From: Coptodactyla brooksi
Taxonomy: Eukaryota; Arthropoda; Insecta; Coleoptera; Scarabaeidae
Assembly: GCA_033557675.1 (NCBI GenBank)
Contig: JAWQRM010000353.1
Coordinates: 1-23,771 of the forward strand
DNA: 23,771 nucleotides
Direction of reading: 5' to 3'
In this document: piece after piece, positions 9,980 to 20,483 of the stretch
Position numbering within the stretch: position 1 is the first letter of the stretch
Layout: every line of letters starts with the position of its first letter
Program-made: the position numbers and the translations under genes
Notes under the pieces: generated by a model
Told to the model about the DNA's origin: nothing
Database searches by the model: none
What the model saw: only the letters and a program-made list of their open reading frames with translations

Positions 9980-12651
9980 TAGTTATCCGATGATGCAGTA
10001 TGTGCATATTTTAATACCAAGATATTATTCTGCAAATAATTCAATTTAATTGATGTTTATTCTAGATTCTGATAGCAGATATCTAATGCTGTGAACTATT
10101 AGGTAATAACTTGGGTTCAGAGTATCAGTCAGAATATCGTCCAAATAATTAAGTTTCCTATTTTTTAATATGGTATGCATGGATTCTCTTCTTTTCTTGT
10201 TTATGTGTGTGTTCAAACACACCTTCATTCGCAACGGCGATACGTTAATTTACTTCATACTTGTAGGGAGGCGGGGAATGTAGAATAATAACGCCGTATT
10301 TTTATAAAATTTGTACTTTATAGAACTGTTTTAAAATTTATGATTGCAAATTATTGTAAAACATATTATGTAAAAACGCGAAAGAAAGGTAAAACAAGGA
10401 AAACGTATAAAGAAACATGTATATTGGACATAACACGTAATGAGTAATTTCAGCACTTTCACGACGGTTTAATGACGGTTAATTTCATTATTACAAGGTG
10501 GTATTTACGTTTGCCATAGCGAAAACAGATATCCCCATATATTCTTAATGTCCTCGTTTTATGATTGCTTCCGAGTATACCGCTTCGAAGCAATTAAGGT
10601 TTGTTTACTGCTATCGTAAATAAACCTATCAGTTTTAAACTTAGGAGACTATCGCATACACAAAAATTATTGATCGAGAAGCCTGAAAGCATCCCGTTAA
10701 TGAACAAAATTTCTAGTAACAAAACCGATGATATCTCAGTAATGATTTGTTATTTATTCGAAATTAAAAACTCAAAATGGGGGTATAAATACTAAATTTT
10801 AAAGAATGTATTTTACTGTGTCATAAAAAGGATATTTTAATATCAGGCATCACATGACCCTTGCTCAAAAAATTACTAATTAAATTACCAACCCTAGCTC
10901 AAGACCCATTCAAAAAGAAAATTGGATTATTTAGGCAGTTTTCATAAAACAAATACTGCACGAAATGAAACGAACCGACATAAATACATGCATAACGTTC
11001 AATTAGCCGAACTGCTTTCTTGCACTTAAACTTTAAAGTATAGTTTGATAATTACTTCTAGGTAAGCTATAAGCTTTATTTGACGCTATTTTTGTTTGCA
11101 CATCTTGTAATGAATTTACTCCAACAATAGCGGTTGTGCTTTTTTGTACTTAAGCTTAAAATCCCTCCTTAAATGTCATGGCTGCTTGTAATTACCTTTC
11201 CCTAAGCCATAAACCTACTCTTTGTAGAAACTATTAATCTTTCTAAAAATTTGCCAAAGTTTAATGTTCTCACACCACTGTGATCAGTTAAAGTCCGGTT
11301 AATTACGAAGTTTTAATCATAGTCCCTTCTAACAATATTTCGTATATTAAAATGTTCATTTTTTTTTGTAATTAGTTATGTTGCGAAAATATAATATGGA
11401 TTTATAGATTTATTTACACGCATTATTAATTGAGTTGCAAGTTTCCTAAATTAAATCGTTATACTTTATTGAAATTGTTAATCTCTATCAAGTTTTCGGT
11501 TTAAAGGTGGAACTACGCAAGGATTTTTCCTGATGAGAATATCAAGCGAATGGAAATTTGTGAAATCATAGTGGAAAAGAAAGGAAAATGGAGTGTCTCA
11601 TCACAATTCATCCATTACGAGAAATGTTTCATTGATGTGAAACCTAAATGCCCAAACATATTTGGAATTATTGTAGCAGTAAGTGATGTCTGCTACTTAA
11701 GCCCTTTTGTCCAACATTGGTGAGGTTTGGTTTTAATATGATGGTCGCCCTGTCCATAATACAATTAGGCTACAATAATTTCATACAGCTCCTTAGATCG
11801 TCAGATTTATCACCAATTATTTGCCAATCTCGTGGACTGGTCAACAATTTGAATGAGCCCAGAATAAAATAGTTTTCTATGATTACGTAAGCGTTGAAAT
11901 TTTACGAATCTACTACTAAGTGCTGCAGCAAAAGCTGTAATGCGCAAAAAAAATCATTTTAACGAGATATAAAATTAAAATGTAAAAGTGATACCCCACC
12001 CATTGGTTACACAGCACTAAGGCTAAGTGTTTTCCCAAGAGCAAGAAATTTCCTTAAAAGAGTGTTTATTAAAAATGGAGTGTGCCATTAAATACAAACT
12101 TAAAATACTAGCTACTTGGACCATAAACAAGAAAAGTATAGCTTACAAAGTTTTTAGGTAGGAATCCCAAATTATCCACCAGGATGCCTGAACCTATCAG
12201 CCCCAAATCATTTTACTAACCACCTCTGACTGTATAGGGGCAGGCAATGCCAGTGAGTAAGTAATGAAAGTATAGTAATAGTAATGATAACAATTTTTCA
12301 TAATTTGTGAGCGCTGCAGAGTCTACCAGTCAACATAGCAGAGAAGATAGTAACAAAGAGATCAGGTTACAGTGTTACTTACATAAGCTAAGTTTGGTAA
12401 TGTCATAAGATTACAACTTGCCAGCAAAAAGCTGCTATTCTGACGGATACTCCTGCAGAAAACACACTACAACCAACACAAAGCAAAAGGGTCAAAGATG
12501 TTAAGAAATCAAAACTTAAATTAATAATAAGAAGAATAAAAGATTCACTAAAAGAATTCTGCAATGATGTTTCGAAAAAGGCAACTATACATGCCTGATT
12601 TGTGCCTTAACATATTAAGAATATAAAATATAAGACTTTAAAATAGCCTAA
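9980..12651. other. Long AT-rich stretch without a supported gene
   Basis: About 2.7 kb. Short open frames at 10046-10234 (-) and 10601-10795 (+) have AT-driven composition and no recognisable motif. An 8-bp inverted repeat (attgcttc/gaagcaat) is at 10564-10571 and 10587-10594. Part of 12300-12650 may be an eroded upstream portion of the repeat protein at 12652, since a YTCLICAL phrase occurs near 12580, but I cannot prove it. Nothing else is supported. Confidence 0.4.
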
Positions 12652-13280
12652 TGGGATAGTAGAGACAGAGAAAACCATTGGATAAAGAAAGATTGACCAG
12701 AAGGGAATTCATTACTACCTGCAACCAAAAATGTGCTCCTAAAAGCTCCCATAGATCGAAATAAAGTTCTCTTTCCACCTCTGTATATAAAGTTAGGGTT
12801 GATGAAACAATTTGTCAAAGCCTTACCAAAAGAAAGTCAATGTTTTACATACATGTGTGATAAATGTCCAGCCTTATCAACCGACAAACTAAAACAAGGT
12901 GTCTGTACTGGTGCTGACATTACAAAACTTCTCAAAGGTGGTAATTTTAAGAAATAAATGGAAGCTCTAAAAAGACCTTTAAAGACCTAGTAACCAAGTG
13001 TTTGGACAATAAGAAAGATCCGAACTTCAAATCAACCGTTGAGAACATGCTGCAGAAGTACAAAAACTTAGGCTGTTCCATGAGCTTAAAGGCTTCCTTT
13101 CTAAATTCAGATTTGGATTATTTTCCTCAAAACCTGGATACCGCTAGGGGATATAGATAACATAAAAGGAAAAGCGCAAAGCAGAGCACGAGCAGTCTAA
13201 AAAATCCAAAAAATTATAAGAAAAAATATTTTAAGTGTATTTTAGAGTCTCATATCTTCGTGTTGAAAGTTGAGCTTTGA
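12652..13280 (+). pseudogene. Fragment of an insect repeat-borne protein of unnamed family
   Basis: Belongs to a multicopy protein family found in many insect genomes and usually annotated as uncharacterised; I know it by its conserved phrase PPLHIKLGLMKxFVKAL. From 12652 the frame reads WDSRDRENHWIKKD, a stop, PEGNSLLPATKNVLL, then PPLYIKLGLMKQFVKALPKE, and LKQGVCTGADITKLLKGGNF to a stop at 12955-12957. A frameshift leads to TVENMLQKYKNLGCSMSLKA and LDYFPQNLDTA, which matches the family block ending in DFFPEN. About 60 codons that normally follow appear to be missing, because the next residues, after a stop, are HKRKSAK, a C-terminal feature of the family. The biochemical role is not known to me; wide copy number points to a transposable element. 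The N-terminal half is absent or eroded. Confidence 0.72.
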
Positions 13281-13724
13281 AAATTGCAATTTGCGAAAAA
13301 TCCTGATATGATGGGAAAAAATGAAGCCCATTTTCGGATTCAGTGCTAAAAAATACATAAGAATCAATTAACAAAAGTTAAAAGACACGTCATAACCCAA
13401 ATTTTGCAGGCTTGTCAAATACATTTATCAAAAAATGTAGATATTAAATAAATTCAATCAACCTTTTAAGAGTTATGGTAGATGTATGTGTGATCTCGTA
13501 TGAAATACTAATAATAATTTAAAATACTGCAGGTCCTTAAATCTAAATTCACTCATTGGTGGTCATCAGTTTCTCGTGGTTTCGGAATATGACTGTAGTT
13601 GTTAGCGTTTGTTACATAAAACTGGCTCTGCTTTCAGCTATTTTAGATTTTGCCGTTTTCAGTGTTGTTTTTGTTTTGTGTTATTAAGGAACCGCACGTC
13701 TCCAGCATTCATAAAATGATGGAG
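13281..13724. other. AT-rich spacer, nothing recognised
   Basis: Lies between the repeat-protein fragment and the Jockey-like scrap. The continuation of the Jockey RT (the FLDVxxAFDxVW block) should lie at the upper-numbered side but is not legible. No gene or RNA seen. Confidence 0.4.
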
Positions 13725-13970
13725 TTATTCATCGTGACTGCCAGCGAATCTGTCAGGTGATGAAAAAACATTTTCCTCTTGTAGTGCCTTCTCGATTATG
13801 CTGGTTATTCTATACACTTGATCAATTGTTGAATGCTTGCTCTGGAATCCAAATTGATGATCTAGAATTAAACCTCTTTTTCCTACAATTGGTTTTAACC
13901 TTTTAAAATAAAATAGAACTTCATTTGGAGGCTTATCTGGTTCCAAGATCACGATTACCTCTACATGTAA
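13725..13970 (-). pseudogene. Jockey-like non-LTR RT fragment
   Basis: A 75-codon frame plus a few upstream codons. It starts EPDKPPNEVLFY, continues KRLKPIVGKRGLILDHQFGF and HSTIDQVYRITSIIEKALQE. These match the RT of Jockey-clade retrotransposons: the PGKPPxxxxSYRPISLL block, then RLxPIIxxxxLIPxHQFGFR, then HSTxxQVxRIxxxI. The YRPISLL stretch that should stand between NEVLFY and KRLKP is missing, an internal deletion of roughly 20 codons. After EENVFSS the sequence stops matching. It is a short 5'- and 3'-truncated relic, separate from the LINE at 6560-9979, whose RT is of a different style. Confidence 0.83.
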
Positions 13971-14350
13971 CCTTCCATGTATTTGAATCTAAATGTAGCT
14001 TTAATTAGATAAGTAAGTTGAACTAAAACTTTCTCTGCTAATTACTCAGCAATTATATCCTTCAGTTTTCTTGGGTTAATATTTTCTTTTACTTAGCTCA
14101 GAACTTACTTCTTTTAGAGTGGTTAGTGTAATGTCACTTTTATCCATATGGAGCTTAATAGAGCCGCAGACGCAGAGATACATGACAGATGGACTACAAC
14201 ATATCAATTTCTTTCCAACTTTAGTTATGATGTATATTACACCTGTCATATGAGTCAGAGTAAGCGAATACGTTGTTACCTAAGTTATATTATATATTGT
14301 TGAAAATTAACAAGAAAATAATGAAACCTATAGTATGACAATCAAATCTT
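13971..14350. other. AT-rich spacer, nothing recognised
   Basis: No recognisable coding block. Upstream RT motifs of the Penelope-like element would belong here but were not found, so that element appears truncated on its 5' side. Confidence 0.35.
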
Positions 14351-15000
14351 TCAGGTTTACTTGCCGACATTTATGTAAATCATCTGGAGCAACAATTATT
14401 CAATAACGAAAAACACAAACTCTGTACTGAAACCATAGTTTATTATCGACGATATATCGATAATATCTTTTTTATTTATAAGGGATCAAATTCCCGATTT
14501 TTGGCCCTCAATAACCTTATCAATAGTTTAAGCAATCTTCTGTACACAATGTCCTCCTGAAGATTGAAGATAGAAATCAGGAACTTAACGTTATATATAA
14601 TATTGCTAAAAACAATGGCTATAATATTCGAGATCTCCAAAATATTTACAACAGGATCCACAGCAACAACATTATTAGATCCATGTACCCACATATTAAG
14701 CAACTTGACAAGTTCTTTTGTATTTCTTATCATCACAAACATTCCATAAAGATTAAAAACATCCTGAACAATTATGGCATCATAACCACGTTTAAATCAA
14801 ACAAACTTATCATTCACAACCATTACAAAAAGTGGCGTTTACAAAATCACATGCAATGACTGAAACATGTTTTACATAGGACAGTCCGGAAGGGACTTGA
14901 CAACTCGATTTAAAGAACATCAAAAGAACAAAAATTCTTCAATATTGCAACATCTACAAAATAATAACCAATTTCCTTTCCCCTGACAAATTAATGAATG
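14351..15000 (+). pseudogene. Penelope-like element: RT C-terminal half and GIY-YIG endonuclease
   Basis: Penelope-like retroelements encode an RT with a C-terminal GIY-YIG nuclease that cuts target DNA. The frame starts at SGLLADIYVNHLEQQL, an RT motif just before the catalytic centre, followed by VYYRRYIDNIFFIYKG at 14438-14485. There the YxDD box reads YIDN (14453-14464), Asp replaced by Asn. After a frameshift come ELNVIYNIAKNNGYNIRDL and HSIKIKNILNNYGIITTFK, the connector typical of the group. The nuclease starts at 14831 with SGVYKITCND, a TGA stop where the family usually has Cys, then NMFYIGQSGRDLTTRFKEHQ. This keeps the GVY and YIG signatures and the R-x-x-x-H block. It fades after LQHLQNNNQF near 14980. 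Both catalytic parts are damaged. Confidence 0.9.
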
Positions 15001-15487
15001 AACTCACAGATATCAACAACACACGCCTATTCCTTATTCTATTTATTACTATATATATTAATAATATATTAATATAATAATATATATTAATACTAAATAA
15101 TTTACTTTGTGTATTTTTAGTTCTATTCTTTGATTTTTAAGTTTAATTTCATTCTTTTACTGTTATTGCAACACCACCTCTTGTCCCGGTCCTGTGATAT
15201 TTGTAAAAAAAATTTTCCATTTAAGACTGGTTTCCGAAAAGTTTGTTTTTAGATTTAACTTTGTACATTGTGCGTTTACATGTCGGCAGTTATTATTGTT
15301 TAATAAGTTTATATTACATTAATCTTCGTTATCACAGAGTCCTCTTATTATGTTATTTAAGTGTTTAACATTTGTGTTTGTGTAATATTTTGACCCTTAC
15401 TTTATTTTTTAAGTTTGATTGTATTTTTAATTAATAACATGTTCTTTAATTTGTAAAAGATTTTTTCTGTTGTAACTTACAGTTGCG
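15001..15487. other. AT-rich downstream region of the Penelope-like element
   Basis: No coding. At 15045-15095 there is an AT-only run made of tat/taa units with inverted symmetry. The rest is AT-rich with T-runs. This is where the untranslated or terminal-repeat part of the Penelope-like element is expected, ending near the hammerhead-like core. Confidence 0.4.
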
Positions 15488-15509
15488 CTGAAGATGGGAT
15501 TTCCCGAAA
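15488..15509 (+). ncRNA. Hammerhead-ribozyme-like core, possible Penelope terminal repeat
   Basis: CTGAAGA (15488-15494) fits the hammerhead consensus CUGANGA. After one extra T a short hairpin follows: GGGA (15496-15499), TT, TCCC (15502-15505). Then comes GAAA (15506-15509), as in the second conserved strand. Penelope-like elements are known to carry hammerhead motifs in their terminal repeats, and this core lies about 500 bases after the GIY-YIG remnant on the same strand. Helices I and III and the cleavage site were not identified, so activity is not claimed. Confidence 0.4.
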
Positions 15510-17639
15510 TGCACATACCCTGATTATACAATGGATATACTCTTATATTCAGCGATTTTATCTTTCCTTTAAGAAAAAAATAGTTTCTTGACTTGAATGT
15601 AGTCGAAATTCACAGCATATAACATAAATGATAGGTAATGGATGAAGGTACGTTACTATATGAATAATTTATCATTCGGAATAGTTTAACCAAATTTCTA
15701 AATTTTACTTAGTATACCTGTAGTTGATTTTCAAAACGTTATTCTACTCAATTGTTTTATCTACGTCTACTTATAAAGCGAACTCGTTACAGTTTTCTTC
15801 CTTATAAAACAAAAAGAAATGGCAGATAGTTGTATGCAAACAGTAATTACTACTAATATTGGTATAATTACAAATTGAATACAATGATAATATTGTTAAT
15901 CCCATTAAACAGTTACTATTCAAACTATATACCTATATTCAGAACTTAAATAGTAACTATCAATTATTAATAGTTTTATATTCTAACACTTGATATTCAA
16001 ATATTTCATTAAAAATGCGAGTCAAAAAATTTCGCACCCCTAGGAAGGAGCAAATAATACAAGAAATATATATACATATATATACTCACAATTGTAAAAC
16101 AGGCACTGCACCAGCAGGAAAGTCTAGACTATAACTTAAATTAAAAAAGACACCCTAATCCTGACACAATTTAATAATTTAAACCTTACTCGATAGTAAA
16201 TGCTATCAATAGAGCTCTTTCATATAAATCCCACGTTCGGCGGATTTTAGCACAAGCGAACAACTGTCAGTATTATTGATAAGCAGGTAGTGTTTGTAGA
16301 GTGAGCACAATAATAATGAATATTTTGAGAGGGGGAATAACTAGATAAATACAATATTCTACTTCAAAGCTTTGTTTTAATTAGACGCGATACAGATTTT
16401 TATGGATGAATTTATTAAAATGTTATTTTATCAGCCACATTTGAGTATTTAACGTACTAGCCCATAAAAAATATTTATCTACGTTTGTAATCATGGACGA
16501 TGTCTTTGTTTATTGTTGTAATGAAGCAGAGGTTATATTCTGCGATGATGAAGCATAAATATAAACAGAATAAACCACACATGCTTCAAGCTGCTATAGT
16601 AATTCTTATATAGATATAATAGCCACTTCAATGTAATATATAGAGAAATAATTCGCAACCTGACAGACTATTAATTAGTTCTGAATGAAACGTTTGCGTC
16701 AGTAGATTCCTATGTGTACATGGTTCAGAAAGGCCAATTAGTCTGGTTGGTGTCCTTGTCCACGACATGACAAATTAGGATGGAAGCGAGTAGTCGAACA
16801 AAAAGAAACCCCAGAACTGACCGTTCTCGAAGGTTCATCAACGAATTCTTCCAATTAGTTGATTTGTTCGTTCCCTTCGATGAATCTCCATGTGCATTTG
16901 GTAACTGCCTGTTCGGTTTAGCATTCATCTGCAGAAGTAAATAACGGAATGTCGAAAGTTCATTACGATGGTAAATATTGTGCTGCTGACTGATTCAGTA
17001 ATCAATTCAGTTTATGATTGGTTGGTTTTAATCTAGCATTTTTAATTTAGATTGCGCGCAATGTCGTACTGCAGAAAAATAGTGAATTATAAAACAGTAA
17101 TTGCAGGTTGAATTCACATTTGAAATAAACCATAGTGTACCCTCAGAAAACTCGATCGCATTCAATCCTGGGCAGCTTGAATCCAATTGCTATCTAACTA
17201 GGGCTGTCAGACATGTATGGCAATGATAAATGGGGTAAATGGGTGCTTAAGATACACTGATACTTATAAAGGAAAATGAGGTGTAATAGGTATTTTGTCC
17301 ATAGCATACATTGAGAATGATCCCAGAAGGATAGAGTTGTAGTTGTTGTATTGATGGGGTACTTAAACATGTGTAGGGGGTATCAAATTTGAATAAAATG
17401 GCGTAAGAAACATAAAAAATGCTAATTTTAATTATTATTAGGTTATTTGGGAGATTGGGCCACGGTGCTCTTGGAGAGGAGCTAAATAGAAGAGTTGCAT
17501 TTCCACAAACTTATAATGTTAGATCAGCACTACAATTTCCTTTAATACAATATGAGCATATTCAGTATATATTTGTATGTGTGTGTGTATAGGGCGGTTA
17601 CTAAGTACCAAGTTCGGCTTTAAGAAGCCCAAGGTGAAG
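15510..17639. other. AT-rich intergenic DNA, no gene supported
   Basis: About 2.1 kb. It contains a short (at)n/(ta)n run at about 16065-16085 and a short (gt)n run at about 17577-17588. A 67-codon minus frame at 16725-16928 has no known motif. No transposase or RT phrase could be read in any frame I followed. Confidence 0.4.
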
Positions 17640-18435
17640 ATTTTGCAAAAAGAACAATTGGAAGATTATTTCTTCATCTTCGTCCCAGTGTTCTTTTGAT
17701 CAAGGTGTCCAATTGTCTTTGATTTTTTTTCCGTTATTGTTTGTCTTGATTGGTAGGTTCATAACAACCTCTTTTAAATTGAAACTTTTCAAAGCGCTTG
17801 TTAAATTATCGTCTTGTGATATTAAGTGAAACAACAGCATTTTTGTATAAGCCGCTTTCATATTCTGTATTAAATTTTGACCCACAGGAATAATACAGCT
17901 GTATTATTCCTGTACAGTTTTACGTAAAAACATAACTCCGGTAATTAGACAAAAATTTAGTAGATTCTCTATTGGATGTGACAGAACATTATCTACTAGA
18001 AGAAATGTTTATTGCAGTAAATTGTTCTCATACAAAGAATTGTTTACTTGTTCAATAAAACACTTTCGAAACAACTCAATGAAAATTGTTTGTGTCATCC
18101 ACACTTTCTTGCTGAATCTATACTCGTCGGGGAGATTGGTCAGACTTTTTAAAACATCTGTGATTAAGGGATTTGTCAAGAATAAGTGGTAGAAAGAACG
18201 AATTTGCAAAGAACAAGAAACATTGAATTCATAATGTGCAATATATGTGCAAGGAAGGACACACGTAAATATTCTTTACAAGAAGTGGTAGCTTGTAAGT
18301 TCCTGCTACAAACAATTGAAAGGACTCGTGAACATGATCCTATCTTCAGATGTTTTTCTGCCGGCAGCTGATTTTTCCATGTCATACAATCAAGTGGTAG
18401 TAAGTACAGTTTTCCAAAAAGACAGTACCTTCGCC
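17640..18435 (-). pseudogene. pogo/Tigger (jerky-like) transposase pseudogene, DDE_1 domain
   Basis: Minus-strand remains of a pogo-group transposase. It opens with SFWKTVL, matching the residues right after the first catalytic Asp in family DETGLFWK, so that Asp is not included. Next are EKSAAGRKTSEDRI (family block K-S-x-x-G-x-K-x-S-x-x-R-I) and, in another frame, AGTYKLPLLV. Then come YRFSKKVWMTQTIF at about 18080-18120 (family KKAWMT) and LLVDNVLSHP at about 17975-18005, with the second catalytic Asp kept. The third block, family QPMDQGVI, reads IPVGQNLI with Gly at 17880-17882 in place of Asp. NMKAAYTKMLLFHLI and FNLKEVVMNL follow, ending in DNWTP. DNA-binding N-terminal domains are missing. 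A 30-bp palindrome interrupts the region before the third block. Confidence 0.87.
17884..17913. repeat. 30-bp perfect palindrome inside the pogo pseudogene
   Basis: The arm acaggaataatacag (17884-17898) is followed without a spacer by its exact reverse complement ctgtattattcctgt (17899-17913). Part of one arm corresponds to the expected transposase codons next to IPVGQNLI, so the other arm looks like an inverted duplication. Confidence 0.95.
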
Positions 18436-18816
18436 AGCACTATACACCTTGTATTGTATTAAATTCATTTTGTTGACCTGCAGGGTTAACCATCTGTTGT
18501 TGATGACAATGTCACCATAACACCAAAATCTAAAAATATCAGCTAGAGACACGTTTCGCTAACCAAGTTGGTTTCATCATTTGTGTGTAACTTGCATATG
18601 CGATATATGTCTTCCCACAAATTTTCAAAATCGAATTTCTAGCTTTATTTTAAAACTTATGTAGCCAACCAGAACTTACTACAAAATTATCCCTTCCTGT
18701 TATTTCTTTATAAAAATATCTGGCTTTTTCATTCATCCATTCATTGCTACTTTTATATAGTAAAAGATTATGAATCTGTATATTCATATAAAAGGGATTT
18801 TGGTCAGTTTCTTCCG
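18436..18816. other. Spacer between pogo and the plus-strand LINE
   Basis: Apart from the hammerhead-like core at 18541-18580 I see no feature. The upstream transposase region of pogo and the endonuclease of the plus-strand LINE would be expected here if intact, and neither is legible. Confidence 0.35.
18541..18580 (-). ncRNA. Hammerhead-like core on the minus strand
   Basis: Read on the minus strand: TGATGA (18574-18579), then a perfect hairpin AACCAA-C-TTGGTT (18561-18573), then AGC, then GAAACG. The order CUGAUGA, stem II, GAAA is that of a hammerhead. However, the C before UGAUGA is A here and three extra bases follow the stem. It may be a decayed terminal-repeat relic of a Penelope-like or similar element; no coding part of such an element is recognised next to it on this strand. 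Confidence 0.3.
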
Positions 18817-19615
18817 AACAGCAATAAAGCTCTTGGAAAAGATCTAATCACAGAGCATATAAGGAACTGATCAAAACAACTATAGAAATCTTGAAAAAAT
18901 ATTGCTTAACAAATGGGATATACAAAAAGAAGATATACCGAGTGATTGGGATGAGATTATAATAATTCTCCTATATAGTAGACGATCAAAAAAATACAAA
19001 AAATTATTGTCCTATAAGACTTGTATTTCACCTGTAGGATGTTTATAAAGACATTAAAAAATACATTAGAACAAAAGCTACAAGTGTATCAAAAGATAGA
19101 ATACATAGAATTTAGGAAAGGATTTATGATTATAGATCACCTTCATACCCTAAAACAAGTTACAGAAAAAAGCAGCGCATATAATTTACGGCTGTTGTAG
19201 TCCTTACAGACTATAAGAAGGTTTTCAAAACGACCGAAGAGATACGGAATATGATCGAAGCAGGCAGTGTTGAAAACAATGGACAATGCAAGCATCGATA
19301 CCGAACACAATACAACAATAAGAACCATGTATTTGAAAGCTACAAGCGATATAAAATGGAAATTAATATTACAGAATCTCTCTCCAAAGCTTTTTATGTT
19401 AATAGTGAAAAACGTGTAGTCAGATGGACTGGTTGGGAATAGGGGTACGAATAAATGAAAGGAAATTTACACATCAACGATATGACGATGACATAGTGAT
19501 AGTGATTAAAACAAAAAAAGGATTAGAAAATATGATCGAACAGCTGAACGCGTAATCAATACAGGTGAGTCTGAATCTGTACAAACAAAAAACAAAGGTT
19601 ATGACGAATTAATAA
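18817..19615 (+). pseudogene. Second non-LTR RT pseudogene (plus strand, different lineage)
   Basis: RT of the insect endonuclease-RT group whose hallmarks are NNKAPGxDGI, YRPISLL, QAGFRKGY and SPKLFT. The blocks read NSNKALGKDLITEHI at 18817, then EDIPSDWDEIIIILLYSR (family TPxxWxxAxIxLLxKKG) and EYIEFRKGFMIIDHLHTLKQ at about 19099-19160 (family EQAGFRxGxxTxDHLxxLxx). LTDYKKVFKTTE (motif A, first Asp kept) follows, then SLSPKLFML at about 19380-19405, RYDDDIVIVI at about 19480-19505 (motif C, YADD with the Ala changed to Asp) and LNLYKQKTKVMTN near 19575-19610. Frames change many times. It may belong to the RTE side of the non-LTR tree, but I cannot place it. It is distinct from the minus-strand LINE and the Jockey scrap. 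Confidence 0.82.
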
Positions 19616-20483
19616 CAAAGTTTAAAAGCACAAATAAAGAGATAGCAGATCAAACAAATAGACTCCTCCATGTATTTGGAGCATATAGTGTGATTCTTTA
19701 TGTAGTTGTCTTTGAATACAAACATAGGAAGTAAAACTGTTTTCGCAAACTCGCTAATTTTATACCGACCATGTCTTTTGTTTTTAGTATTTCGAATGGT
19801 TTTTGTTTTCTTCCATTGTCATCGTTATGATTAATATAAAAATCATTCCTTCAAAAGTGAATCAACAATTTGGTTTTGAAATAAGAAACATGCTTACATT
19901 TACCATACCAATTCTTTGTACCTGCATTTTCTTTCAAAAATGTTAAATTAAATTTTGTATTATCAATCGAAGAAATTAATTAGATATCCGCAACAAAAAA
20001 ATATATGTGTTATAAATTAAGTTGTATACATTTATAACAATTTTATCGCGTGATATCACTTATCATTTCATTAGATAATATATTTCCTCGATTGCAATGA
20101 TATGTAACACTCTAAGTTATCATACTCTGCTTTTCAAATGAGAGAAAAAAAACAAAATTACGGTAACATTAATCCACATAGCCTAACGTTGTTGCAACAG
20201 AATAGTGCACTATTTTGTTACTAGCATATCTGCTGCAAAATTACCAATGCTATGTAGTGTTGGTGCAAATAGAATGGATATCTCAGACGATATCCTCCTG
20301 GTAGTCATTATACTACCACACGATACCTTGCTATGTAGATTAGAAACTTACATAGTATGACAATTAAATAACGAGAATTTTAATTTAAATCATAAAACAC
20401 GTAGCGCCATCTATCGAACATATATATCGTTAGAAAGATACAAGTCATTTAAATGACGGTAAAAATTGTGTTGAATTAAAAAC
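19616..20483. other. AT-rich spacer before the mariner copy
   Basis: No coding signal. A small inverted repeat (ggatatc/gatatcc, 6-base loop) lies at 20276-20295. The left end of the mariner should be within about 200 bases of 20484, but no terminal inverted repeat was matched to the right side. Confidence 0.4.

Noticed and set aside
10564..10594. 8-bp inverted repeat considered as a transposon end
   Set aside because: Arms are short, spacing is 15 bases and nothing element-like lies between or around them.
11790..11840. SSDLSPI phrase resembling the SPDLxPI block of Tc1 transposases
   Set aside because: Only seven residues match and no neighbouring transposase block (HxDNA or the WxxL continuation) can be read in any frame.
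15045..15095. AT-only stretch with inverted symmetry considered as an origin or scaffold-attachment site
   Set aside because: Simple tat/taa composition gives such symmetry by chance and nothing else supports a function.
16725..16928. 67-codon minus-strand frame
   Set aside because: No recognisable motif, no homologous phrase and no support from the neighbourhood; the length is expected by chance.
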